A DNA stretch of 14,087 nt from Candidatus Omnitrophota bacterium (GTDB lineage: Bacteria > Omnitrophota > Gorgyraeia > Zapsychrales > Zapsychraceae). A program made the translations under genes and the position numbers. The stretch covers positions 1 to 14,087 of the forward strand of contig JAGQKQ010000025.1 of NCBI GenBank assembly GCA_020430005.1. Direction: 5' to 3'. The notes beneath the pieces were generated by a model, which saw nothing but the letters and a program-made list of their open reading frames with translations, searched no databases and had not been told where the DNA came from. Positions 1-7,343 of the stretch are shown one piece after another. How positions within the stretch are numbered: the stretch's first letter is position 1; each line of letters starts with the position of its first letter.

Positions 1-153
1 CAGGATTTGACGCTCCCTTAACGCCTGCATGTATGCCTGCCGCTGGGCGGCAGCTTGCCGCTGCTGCCGGACATTAACGACGGCACTGGCCTCAGCCGTT
101 GGGTGGTATGCAAAGGATAAAAAAAGTATAATAAAAAAAATGAATGGGCGCAC
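1..153 (-). CDS. Start of a secreted protein of unknown function (partial, runs off the window)
   Basis: A minus-strand frame opens with GTG at 153-151 and stays open for 51 codons to the window edge. A TAA lies in the same frame a few codons upstream, so the start is confined. An AGGA sits about 6 bases before the GTG. The first residues (MRPFIFFIILFLSFAYHPTAEA) form a classic signal peptide: a basic residue, a hydrophobic core and a likely signal peptidase I site after AEA. The mature part begins SAVVNVRQQRQAAAQRQAY and is rich in Gln, Arg and Ala, suggesting a helix or coiled coil. I do not recognise the family. It lies downstream of the gltB-gltD-lipoprotein genes on the same strand, but a 175-bp gap and a possible promoter suggest separate transcription. 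Export is inferred with fair confidence; function is unknown. Confidence 0.6.
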   Translation of the reverse strand, partial: MRPFIFFIILFLSFAYHPTAEASAVVNVRQQRQAAAQRQAYMQALRERQIL

Positions 154-261
154 AAAAATTCCTATGGCTTAATAATTTTTCAAAATCCTTCCATGAACCG
201 ATAAAAACAGGTTTATAAGGTTCTGTTTTCCAGATTCCATAGAATTACTTTAGACAAAATC

Positions 262-289
262 ATTATAACAAAAAAATTAGCCTTGGAAA
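262..289 (-). promoter_or_regulatory. Possible sigma70-type promoter for the secreted-protein gene
   Basis: On the minus strand a perfect TATAAT (plus positions 262-267) is preceded 16 bases upstream by TTTCCA (284-289), a weak -35 box. It would start transcription about 100 bases before the GTG at 153. The rest of 154-328 is AT-rich and shows no gene. I see no strong terminator for the upstream lipoprotein gene here, only a 4-bp stem near 290-310 followed by a T-rich run. Confidence 0.3.
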
Positions 290-328
290 TAAAAAGCAGA
301 AGAGATATCTGTGGTAACCTGGCTCGTC

Positions 329-892
329 TTACGGAACGTTTTGCACGTCCTCTTCAACCGTTTTCTGCATGCTTGATGCCGTTTCGGAAACAGCATCGGC
401 TTCCTGCTCCGGCGCGTTTTGCGAATCGGTCAACCCTTTTAGAAGGGCAACAGATTGTTTAAAACGCTCTTCGTCTTTCTGCGCCATAAAAAGCTCCACG
501 CTTTTTTGAGCCGATTCGATGGCGATATCTTTTTCCCCTTCAAGCCCCCGGGCCATAGCTACCAAGTAGTAAAGCTCTCCATTTCTTGGTTCTACGCGCG
601 TAGCGGCTTGAAAAGTATCACCAGCCCGTCCGTACTGTTGTAAGCGAAGATAAACCTGCCCAAGAACAATATAGTTCTCGACATCCGTCGGGTCTTGTTT
701 AATAGCCATGTCAAAACTGTGAATCGCGTTAGGAATGTCTGATTCCGCCAGGTATTCCATGCCCTTTGCGACATAGTCCTGCTCGGCGCGAACACCCTGA
801 AATTCTTTATCTGTTGTATTTTTTGCCTGGTCTGAACCGCCGCACCCGGCTACTAGAACTGCCACAAAAATTGGAATCAGAATTTTCTTCAT
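329..892 (-). CDS. Small TPR-repeat lipoprotein
   Basis: A 187-residue lipoprotein. The N-terminus has two lysines, a hydrophobic stretch and the lipobox LVAGC, with Cys17 as the lipidated residue, so it should be membrane-anchored after signal peptidase II cleavage. Residues about 38-138 form three consecutive tetratricopeptide repeats, recognisable by the spaced pattern of G-x-x-Y/A and A-x-x-x-F-x-x-A-I followed by P-x-x (for example AIHSFDMAIKQDPTD and AGDTFQAATRVEPRN). The last 30 residues are acidic, polar and probably disordered. TPR domains bind other proteins; the partner here is unknown. The start is secure: AAGGAGA lies 6 bases before the ATG and directly follows the gltD stop codon, only 12 bp away, so the gene is probably co-transcribed and translationally coupled with gltBD. 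I know no standard role for such a lipoprotein in glutamate synthesis, so the link may only be one of transcription. Confidence 0.85.
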   Translation of the reverse strand: MKKILIPIFVAVLVAGCGGSDQAKNTTDKEFQGVRAEQDYVAKGMEYLAESDIPNAIHSFDMAIKQDPTDVENYIVLGQVYLRLQQYGRAGDTFQAATRVEPRNGELYYLVAMARGLEGEKDIAIESAQKSVELFMAQKDEERFKQSVALLKGLTDSQNAPEQEADAVSETASSMQKTVEEDVQNVP

Positions 893-904
893 AATAATTC
901 TCCT

Positions 905-2353
905 TTACGTGTTCGCTGTAGAATCACTCATCAAATATTGATGGACACCCTCAGCAGCAGATCGGCCCTCGTTAATGGCCCATACAACTAAAGATTGCCC
1001 CCGTCTCATATCACCCGCGGCAAATATGCCGGGAACGCTGGTCATCTTGTTCTCATCCGATTTTACATTACCACGCTCATCCAAATCAACCCCTAATTCT
1101 TCCAGCATTCCGTTTTTAACAGGCCCCAAAAATCCCATCGCTAGAAGGACTAGGTCCGCGTCAAGTTCAAATTCCGATCCCGGAATTTCTTTCATCGGAC
1201 GGCGTCCTGTATTGGGATCCTTTTCCCCAAATTCTAGACGAATAGCGTGAAGCTTTTTTACTTTTCCATTTTCGCCGGAAAGTTTTTTTGTCATAACCGC
1301 GTACTCACGATTTACACCTTCTTCATGTGATGTCGATGTCCGTTCAATAAAGGCCCAATTCGGCCATGGATTATCCGAATCTCGCTCTTTTGGTGGACGT
1401 GATAAAAGTTCAAAATTGGTAACAGATTTGGCGCCCTGACGGTTTGATGTTCCTATACAATCGCTTCCCGTATCTCCACCGCCAAGGACGATGACATGCT
1501 TGCCTTCGGCGGAAATGTGCTCCTCAGCATTAATCTTTTGTCCCAAGTTGGTTCTGTTCTGTTGTGTTAAAAATTCCATCGCAAAATGAACGCCATCCAA
1601 TTCACGTCCGGGAACAGGCAGATCTCTTGGCTGTTCCGCACCACCGCATAAGACAACGGCATCAAACTTGTCTTTCAAATCTTTGGCCGGCATATCCACA
1701 CCAATATGCGTTTTTGTTTTGAACTTCACGCCTTCCTTTTCCATAATCTTGAGACGTCGTTCTACAACCGTCTTTTCCATTTTAAAGTCTGGAATACCCA
1801 AAGTCAAAAGCCCTCCGAGAACCTCGTTCTTTTCAAAGACCGTAACGGAATGCCCTGCCTTGTTTAACTGATCGGCGCAGGATAGTCCTGCGGGACCGGA
1901 TCCGACAACCGCAACCTTTTTTCCTGTACGAATTTTTGGTGGATTCGGTTTAATCCATCCTTCTTGATAGGCTTTTTCAATAATCGAAACTTCGATGTTT
2001 TTAATCGTAACAGCCGGCTTGTTAATAGCCAACACACACGCGTTCTCACAGGGTGCCGGGCAAACACGACCGGTAAATTCCGGAAAGTTATTTGTTTTAT
2101 GCAGACGTTCGATCGCGTCTTTCCAGTTATCACGGAAAACTAAATCATTCCAATCCGGGATAATATTTCCGATTGGACAGCCGGACTGGCAAAACGGAAC
2201 ACCACAGTCCATACAGCGCGCGCCCTGTGTCTTCAGTTCATCCTCGGGAAGAAGTTTAGTAAACTCCTTATAATGTTTGACACGCGTATCGGCAGGCTCC
2301 TTGTCGAGATCCTTCCTGTCATATTTCATAAAACCTGTTACATCACCCATCAC
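905..2353 (-). CDS. gltD: Glutamate synthase (NADPH) small subunit
   Basis: Beta subunit of bacterial glutamate synthase. It takes electrons from NAD(P)H onto FAD and passes them through iron-sulphur clusters to GltB, which makes two glutamates from glutamine and 2-oxoglutarate. Cysteines at 47, 50, 55 and 59 (CMDCGVPFCQSGCP) and at 98, 102 and 106 form the N-terminal cluster-binding motifs. GSGPAG (151-156) is the FAD dinucleotide fold, GGGDTG (291-296) the NADPH-binding fold, and GIFAAGD (442-448) the C-terminal FAD motif. The length of 482 is normal for the family. The longest frame begins with GTG at 2353, but ATG at 2350, one codon later, gives MGDVTGFMKY, matching the usual MGxxTGF start; an AGGG precedes both. 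It lies 147 bp downstream of gltB with a palindromic repeat between them, and 12 bp upstream of the TPR lipoprotein gene. It is probably in the same operon as gltB. Confidence 0.96.
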   Translation of the reverse strand: MMGDVTGFMKYDRKDLDKEPADTRVKHYKEFTKLLPEDELKTQGARCMDCGVPFCQSGCPIGNIIPDWNDLVFRDNWKDAIERLHKTNNFPEFTGRVCPAPCENACVLAINKPAVTIKNIEVSIIEKAYQEGWIKPNPPKIRTGKKVAVVGSGPAGLSCADQLNKAGHSVTVFEKNEVLGGLLTLGIPDFKMEKTVVERRLKIMEKEGVKFKTKTHIGVDMPAKDLKDKFDAVVLCGGAEQPRDLPVPGRELDGVHFAMEFLTQQNRTNLGQKINAEEHISAEGKHVIVLGGGDTGSDCIGTSNRQGAKSVTNFELLSRPPKERDSDNPWPNWAFIERTSTSHEEGVNREYAVMTKKLSGENGKVKKLHAIRLEFGEKDPNTGRRPMKEIPGSEFELDADLVLLAMGFLGPVKNGMLEELGVDLDERGNVKSDENKMTSVPGIFAAGDMRRGQSLVVWAINEGRSAAEGVHQYLMSDSTANT

Positions 2354-2369
2354 TAATCCCTTTTATTAA

Positions 2370-2471
2370 AAATTCGAAATCCTAATATCGAAAACCGAAA
2401 CAAATCCGAAATCCTAATTTTTCAAAACATTTGAATTTTATTTTTTCGGATTTAGTATTTGCTTAGAATTT
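2370..2471. repeat. AT-rich imperfect palindromic repeat between gltB and gltD
   Basis: The spacer between gltB and gltD is built of inverted and direct repeats. The outer ends are AAATTC (2370-2375) and GAATTT (2466-2471). Inside them AAATCCGAA (2402-2410) pairs with TTCGGATTT (2445-2453), and at the centre TTCAAA (2421-2426) pairs with TTTGAA (2430-2435) around a 3-base loop. The 12-mer CGAAATCCTAAT occurs twice, at 2375 and 2407. The composition differs sharply from the flanking genes. It looks like one copy of a dispersed, hairpin-forming intergenic element. It is not a convincing terminator, because gltD would lose its promoter. I recall similar elements in candidate-phylum genomes, but only one copy is visible here. 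Confidence 0.65.
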
Positions 2472-2500
2472 TTATTTTCCTTTTTCGTGCCTTAAATCCG

Positions 2501-5500
2501 TTAGTTGCTTTCCGGAACAAGTTCATCCTCTGGAACATCTTCCACATGTTCATCCTGAATTTTAGCCGCCTCTTCAAGAACCCGACGATAATCAGTCGGA
2601 TAAACTTTTACAAACTGTGGAACGGCTGCGTTCCAATTATCCAAAACTTTTTTGGCGACCGTGCTTCCGGTATACTTGTAGTGATTACCGATAAGCCCTT
2701 TCAGCTCATTAATGTCGCCTTCTTCCTCGACCGGATACAGTTCAACCATTCCCATATTGCAACGCTCTTTAAAATCACCATCGACATCCCAGATATAGGC
2801 AATACCGCCGCTCATTCCAGCAGCAAAATTACGTCCGGTTTTTCCAAGGACAACAACACGTCCGCCCGTCATATACTCACAGCAATGATCGCCAACACCT
2901 TCGACAACCGTGTTAGCCCCGCTGTTACGAACGCAGAAACGCTCACCGGCAATTCCGCGGAAATAGGCCTCTCCACAAATCGCACCATATAGAGTTACAT
3001 TTCCAATGATAATATTTTCTTCCGGAACGAACGGCGATTCCTTTGGCGGACGAACAACGATCTTTCCCCCGGAAAGCCCTTTGCCTGTATAATCGTTAGA
3101 GTCCCCGTTAAGCGTAAACGTAACACCCCGAGATAAAAACGCGCCAAAACTTTGTCCGGCTGATCCGTAAAAATCGATTTGAATTGTATCCTCCGGCAAT
3201 CCAACCATGCCGTAACGCCGGGCAATTTCACTGCTCAACATTGTTCCAACAGTACGATTAATATTTTCAATATCGCTATCAAACTTCACCGGTGTTTTAC
3301 TTTCAATAGCCGCGCGGCAGCTTTCGATCAATTTGTTATCCAAAGCTCTTTCCAGGCCGTGATCTTGTCCTTCCACATGATGAATCGCGATATGTTCCGG
3401 AACATCCGGTTTATGAAGAATATTTGTCAGGTCGATCCCTTGGGCCTTCCAATGATTAATGACATCTCTGGTTTCCAGCATATCTACACGACCGATAAGC
3501 TCGTTAAATTTTCTAAATCCTAATTCGGCCATAACTTCCCGAACTTCCTCGGCGACGAATGAAAAGAAGTTCACGACATGCTCCGGCTGTCCACGGAATT
3601 GTTTGCGCAATTCTTTATCCTGCGTAGCAATACCGACAGAGCATGTGTTGAGATGACATTTTCTTAATAGGATACATCCCATCGTGACAAGAGCGATCGT
3701 TGAGAAACCAAATTCGTCTGCACCCAACATACCGGCAATAACAACTTCCCGTCCGGTCTTTATCTGACCGTCCGTTTGGACACGAATACGTCCACGCAAG
3801 TCGTTCATAACCAAAACTTGTTGCGTTTCGGCAATTCCCAATTCCATTGGCAATCCGGCGTGTTTGATAGATGTCTGCGGAGAAGCTCCGGTTCCTCCCT
3901 CATAACCACTGATTAAAAGGTGATCTGACTTTCCTTTAGAAACACCGGCAGCAACCGTTCCAACACCGATTTCCGAGACCAGCTTTACACTAACATCAGC
4001 CTTCGGATTCGCGTTCTTTAAATCGTGAATTAGCTGTGCCAAGTCTTCGATAGAATAAATATCATGGTGTGGCGGCGGTGAAATTAAACCAACGCCCGGC
4101 GTGGTATGACGCGTCTTTGCAATTTCCGGACTAACTTTATGACCCGGCAACTGCCCGCCTTCACCCGGCTTAGCACCCTGCGCCATTTTAATCTGCATCT
4201 GGTCAGAATTAACAAGATATTCAATTGTTACACCAAACCGTCCCTGCGCAACCTGCTTGATCCGGCTACGGCGCAAATTTCCGTTAGCATCCGGTTTAAA
4301 ACGGTCCGGATCCTCGCCACCTTCTCCTGTATTAGAGAAACCTCCCAAACGATTCATCGCAATCGCCAATGTTTCATGGGCCTCTTTAGAAATAGAACCG
4401 TAGCTCATTGCCCCGGTGGCGAAACGCTTAACAATTTCAGACGCTGGTTCAACCTCTTCAATAGGAATTGGATTACCTTTTTTAAATTGCAGCAATCCAC
4501 GAATATTTGCCAGGTTTGTCGCCTGCTCATTAACAAGCTTTGAATACTGCTTATAAACTTTGTAATTACCTGAACGTGTCGCGTGCTGTAGAAGGGCGAT
4601 AGTTTGTGGATTCAGTTGATGATGCTCGCCTTCTTTTCGCCAATGATAGTCCCCACCAATATCCAGCATGTTGTCATAAACATTAAAATCCGGATAAGCG
4701 ATTTTGTGCCGACGAATAGATTCCTCGGCAACCGTCTCAATACCAATACCGCCAATTCTTGATGGCGTGGCTGTGAAATATTTTTCAATAAATTCCTGAT
4801 TAAGTCCGATCGCCTCGAAGATCTGAGCACCGCAATATGATTGGATTGTGGAGATTCCCATTTTAGAAATAATCTTGAACAATCCTTTACGGGTGGACTT
4901 AACATAGTTCTTCTGCGCTTCCTTAAATGTTAGTCCTTCAGGCAGTGTTCCCTTTTTAATTTCATGTTCCAGCGTTTCAAAAGCCAGATAAGGATTAATG
5001 GCATTCGCCCCGTATCCGATAAGGACGGCAAAGTGATGCATTTCACGTGCCTCTCCGGTTTCGCAAACCAGACTCACTTTTGTTCGTGTTCCCCGACGGA
5101 TCAAATGATGATGCAAACCGGCACAGGCCAGTAGCGTTGGCATAGGAACATTGTCTTGATCCAGTTCGCGATCTGAAAGAATAAGAATGGAAACGCCTTT
5201 TTTAATAGCAGCATCGGCCTGTTTGAAAATGGCCTTAAGCGCTTTTTCTAAACCTTTTTTTCCGTCTTCTTTGCTAAAAACGGCAGACAACACCTCGGCT
5301 TTAAGATCGCCTTTATTGACGTGACGAATTTTTTCCAACTCTTCATTGGTTAAAATCGGTCTTTTTAAACGTAATCGATGGGCGTGCTCCGGAGTTTCAT
5401 CCAATAAGTTCTTTTCCCCGCCAAGCATAACATCTTCAGTCATGACGACTTCTTCCCGGATCGGATCAATCGGCGGATTGGTTACCTGAGCAAAGAGCTG

Positions 5501-7060
5501 TTTAAAATAATTATAAAGAGGTTGTGGACGTTTTGATAAAAGCGCGATCGGTGTATCATCTCCCATAGATCCTGTCGCTTCAATACCATGCGTCGCCATC
5601 GGATTTAAAATCAATTTGACATACTCTAACGTATATCCGAAGGCTTTCTGCCGCTCTAAAAGCGTTTTTTCATTCAGGCCATGAACTGTTTTCGGGGTTG
5701 GCAACTTATCGAGATCAACGATCTGCTCTTTCAACCATTTACCGTAAGGTTTGCGGCTGGCATATTCGTGTTTGATCTTCTCGTCGTCAATAATAACGCC
5801 GGCTTCCGTATCGATAAAAAACATTTTACCGGGCTGTAAACGTCCTTTTTGTAAAACACGATCAGGCGCAACAGGAAGAACACCGGCCTCCGATGACATA
5901 ATAACGAGATCATCCTTTGTTACATAATATCGAGAGGGTCTTAGTCCATTACGGTCCAGAACCGCTCCGACACAACGGCCGTCGGTAAAGGCGATACTCG
6001 CCGGACCATCCCACGGTTCCATAAGACAGGAATGATATTCATAAAAATCTTTTTTCTCCTGGGACATGCTTTCATGACCGCTCCAGGCCTCCGGAACCAT
6101 CATCATAACGGCATGAGGCAATGATCGTCCTGCAAGAACCAGCATTTCCAGGGCATTATCAAATGTCGCTGAATCACTTCCATGTGGAACAGCAATCGGG
6201 CGTAATTTTTTAATATCATCTCCGAAAGCCTCAGAAATAAATTGTTTTTCGCGGGCATGCATCCAGTTAATGTTTCCACGCAACGTATTAATTTCTCCGT
6301 TATGCGCAATCATGCGATACGGGTGAGCCAGAGCCCAGGATGGAAACGTATTGGTACTATAGCGAGAGTGAACAATGGCAATCGCTGAAACCATATCCGG
6401 ATCGTTCAAGTCTGTAAAGAACTTATCGACCTGCTCGGCCATTAACTGGCCTTTGTAAACAATGGTTTTGCTGGATAAACTGCAGAAATAATAATAGCTT
6501 TTTTGGCTTAACGTCGATTGCTGAACCGTATTGTAAAGACGCTTCCGAATAACATAAAGCTTTCGCTCGAAATCTTCCGGTGATGTGTCCACCCCACGAC
6601 CGACAAAAACCTGTTTAAACTCAGGCTCTACAGAACGCGCAACCTCTCCAATTTTGTCGCTATCATGTGGAACATCCCGCCAGCCAAGAAACTTTTGTCC
6701 TTCTTCTCTAATAATATGTTCAAACCAGGTTTCAATTTCATTACGTTCATCAGCGGAAGGTGGTAAAAACGCGATTCCGGCACCATAATCACCAAATGGA
6801 GGTAGACTAATATTTAACTTTTCACATTCTTTACGTAAAAAGGCATCCGGCATTTGAATAAGAATTCCTGCCCCATCTCCTGTTTCAGGATCACAACCAC
6901 AGGCCCCTCTGTGTGTTAAACGTTCCAGAATATGAATTCCACCGCGTACGATCTCATGGGATTTTTGTCCCTTAATATGGGCAACAAAGCCAACCCCGCA
7001 GCTATCATGCTCAAATTCCGGGTGATATAGACCTTGTTGTTTTGGATAAAAATGACTCAT
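2501..7060 (-). CDS. gltB: Glutamate synthase (NADPH) large subunit
   Basis: Alpha subunit of glutamate synthase, 1519 residues, full length for the bacterial enzyme. The N-terminal class II glutaminase domain starts at Cys21 (DSCGVGFVAHIKG), the nucleophile exposed when the 20-residue propeptide is removed; it releases ammonia from glutamine. The HRGACGCDPETGDGAGI signature follows at about 50-66. A central linker domain leads to the FMN-binding synthase barrel (about 800-1200; e.g. SYGSISKEAHETLAIAMNRLGG and ISPPPHHDIYS near 994). Ammonia is added to 2-oxoglutarate there. Cys1129, Cys1135 and Cys1140 (CILLRKCHLNTC) bind the 3Fe-4S cluster. The C-terminal beta-helix with repeated glycines (e.g. 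GVGDHCCEYMTGGRVVVLG) completes the fold. The ATG has a GGAG 11 bases upstream. It is the first gene of the gltB-gltD-lipoprotein operon, behind a long structured leader. I see no frameshift or missing key residue. Confidence 0.98.
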   Translation of the reverse strand: MSHFYPKQQGLYHPEFEHDSCGVGFVAHIKGQKSHEIVRGGIHILERLTHRGACGCDPETGDGAGILIQMPDAFLRKECEKLNISLPPFGDYGAGIAFLPPSADERNEIETWFEHIIREEGQKFLGWRDVPHDSDKIGEVARSVEPEFKQVFVGRGVDTSPEDFERKLYVIRKRLYNTVQQSTLSQKSYYYFCSLSSKTIVYKGQLMAEQVDKFFTDLNDPDMVSAIAIVHSRYSTNTFPSWALAHPYRMIAHNGEINTLRGNINWMHAREKQFISEAFGDDIKKLRPIAVPHGSDSATFDNALEMLVLAGRSLPHAVMMMVPEAWSGHESMSQEKKDFYEYHSCLMEPWDGPASIAFTDGRCVGAVLDRNGLRPSRYYVTKDDLVIMSSEAGVLPVAPDRVLQKGRLQPGKMFFIDTEAGVIIDDEKIKHEYASRKPYGKWLKEQIVDLDKLPTPKTVHGLNEKTLLERQKAFGYTLEYVKLILNPMATHGIEATGSMGDDTPIALLSKRPQPLYNYFKQLFAQVTNPPIDPIREEVVMTEDVMLGGEKNLLDETPEHAHRLRLKRPILTNEELEKIRHVNKGDLKAEVLSAVFSKEDGKKGLEKALKAIFKQADAAIKKGVSILILSDRELDQDNVPMPTLLACAGLHHHLIRRGTRTKVSLVCETGEAREMHHFAVLIGYGANAINPYLAFETLEHEIKKGTLPEGLTFKEAQKNYVKSTRKGLFKIISKMGISTIQSYCGAQIFEAIGLNQEFIEKYFTATPSRIGGIGIETVAEESIRRHKIAYPDFNVYDNMLDIGGDYHWRKEGEHHQLNPQTIALLQHATRSGNYKVYKQYSKLVNEQATNLANIRGLLQFKKGNPIPIEEVEPASEIVKRFATGAMSYGSISKEAHETLAIAMNRLGGFSNTGEGGEDPDRFKPDANGNLRRSRIKQVAQGRFGVTIEYLVNSDQMQIKMAQGAKPGEGGQLPGHKVSPEIAKTRHTTPGVGLISPPPHHDIYSIEDLAQLIHDLKNANPKADVSVKLVSEIGVGTVAAGVSKGKSDHLLISGYEGGTGASPQTSIKHAGLPMELGIAETQQVLVMNDLRGRIRVQTDGQIKTGREVVIAGMLGADEFGFSTIALVTMGCILLRKCHLNTCSVGIATQDKELRKQFRGQPEHVVNFFSFVAEEVREVMAELGFRKFNELIGRVDMLETRDVINHWKAQGIDLTNILHKPDVPEHIAIHHVEGQDHGLERALDNKLIESCRAAIESKTPVKFDSDIENINRTVGTMLSSEIARRYGMVGLPEDTIQIDFYGSAGQSFGAFLSRGVTFTLNGDSNDYTGKGLSGGKIVVRPPKESPFVPEENIIIGNVTLYGAICGEAYFRGIAGERFCVRNSGANTVVEGVGDHCCEYMTGGRVVVLGKTGRNFAAGMSGGIAYIWDVDGDFKERCNMGMVELYPVEEEGDINELKGLIGNHYKYTGSTVAKKVLDNWNAAVPQFVKVYPTDYRRVLEEAAKIQDEHVEDVPEDELVPESN

Positions 7061-7097
7061 TCTTTAAAACTCTCCAGTTTGATATTTACATACACAT

Positions 7098-7219
7098 TTC
7101 GCGTCTTCGGCTTTACGCGAACACTTCCCTAAATATTATTATCGAGAACCTGCTGTTTGAGGATTCTGCTGACTGATTCGATATCCAAAGGCCTGCCTTC
7201 GGAATGAGATGAGGATCTC
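7098..7219 (-). promoter_or_regulatory. Hairpin-rich 5' leader of gltB, possible cis-regulatory RNA
   Basis: Between the predicted promoter and the gltB start lies a leader of about 185 bases whose minus-strand RNA can fold into four successive hairpins. H1: GAGAT/ATCTC with loop CCTC (7206-7219). H2: CCGAAGG/CCTTTGG with loop CAGG, 7 pairs including one G-U (7185-7202). H3: TATCGA/TCGATA enclosing a 32-base loop (7140-7183). H4: TTCGCGT/ACGCGAA with a 10-base loop (7098-7121). None is followed by a U-tract, so they are not simple terminators. I compared the leader with what I remember of the glutamine (glnA), SAM, cobalamin and T-box motifs and found no match. H4 ends about 37 bases before the start codon. 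Regulation is inferred only. Confidence 0.4.
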
Positions 7220-7252
7220 TCTTAAATACCTTATCGCTTAAGCTGTTGCTAC

Positions 7253-7280
7253 ATTTTACATATTTTTGAAAATATTGCAA
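7253..7280 (-). promoter_or_regulatory. Predicted sigma70-type promoter of the gltB operon
   Basis: On the minus strand TTGCAA (plus 7275-7280) and TAAAAT (7253-7258) are separated by 16 bases and match the -35 and -10 consensus at 4 and 5 of 6 positions. It lies just past the possible nadE terminator hairpin at 7290-7306 and points at gltB. The expected start site near 7245 gives a leader of about 185 bases. No sigma54 (GG-N10-GC) element was recognised in the spacer. Confidence 0.4.
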
Positions 7281-7289
7281 GCTGAAAAT

Positions 7290-7306
7290 GCCTATCTTGC
7301 ATAGGC
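7290..7306 (-). terminator. Weak terminator-like hairpin after nadE
   Basis: GCCTAT and ATAGGC form a perfect 6-bp stem around a 5-base loop, followed on the minus strand by ATTTTC. It sits about 37 bases past the nadE stop codon and just before the predicted gltB promoter, where a terminator would be expected. The short stem and short U-run make it weak. Confidence 0.4.
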
Positions 7307-7343
7307 TTAAAAACTAAAGGAAATCCCAGAGCCTCATTCTGCA

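Noticed and set aside
2459..2992. 177-residue plus-strand frame overlapping the 3' end of gltB
   Set aside because: It is antisense to well-conserved gltB C-terminal coding sequence, with no ribosome binding site or recognisable domain.
4106..4543. 145-residue plus-strand frame inside gltB
   Set aside because: It lies antisense to the FMN-domain codons of gltB and has the skewed composition of a shadow frame.
7061..7343. Known riboswitch (glutamine/glnA, SAM, cobalamin) or T-box in the gltB leader
   Set aside because: None of the core conserved motifs I remember for these classes is present on the minus strand; the hairpins are reported only as an unassigned leader.
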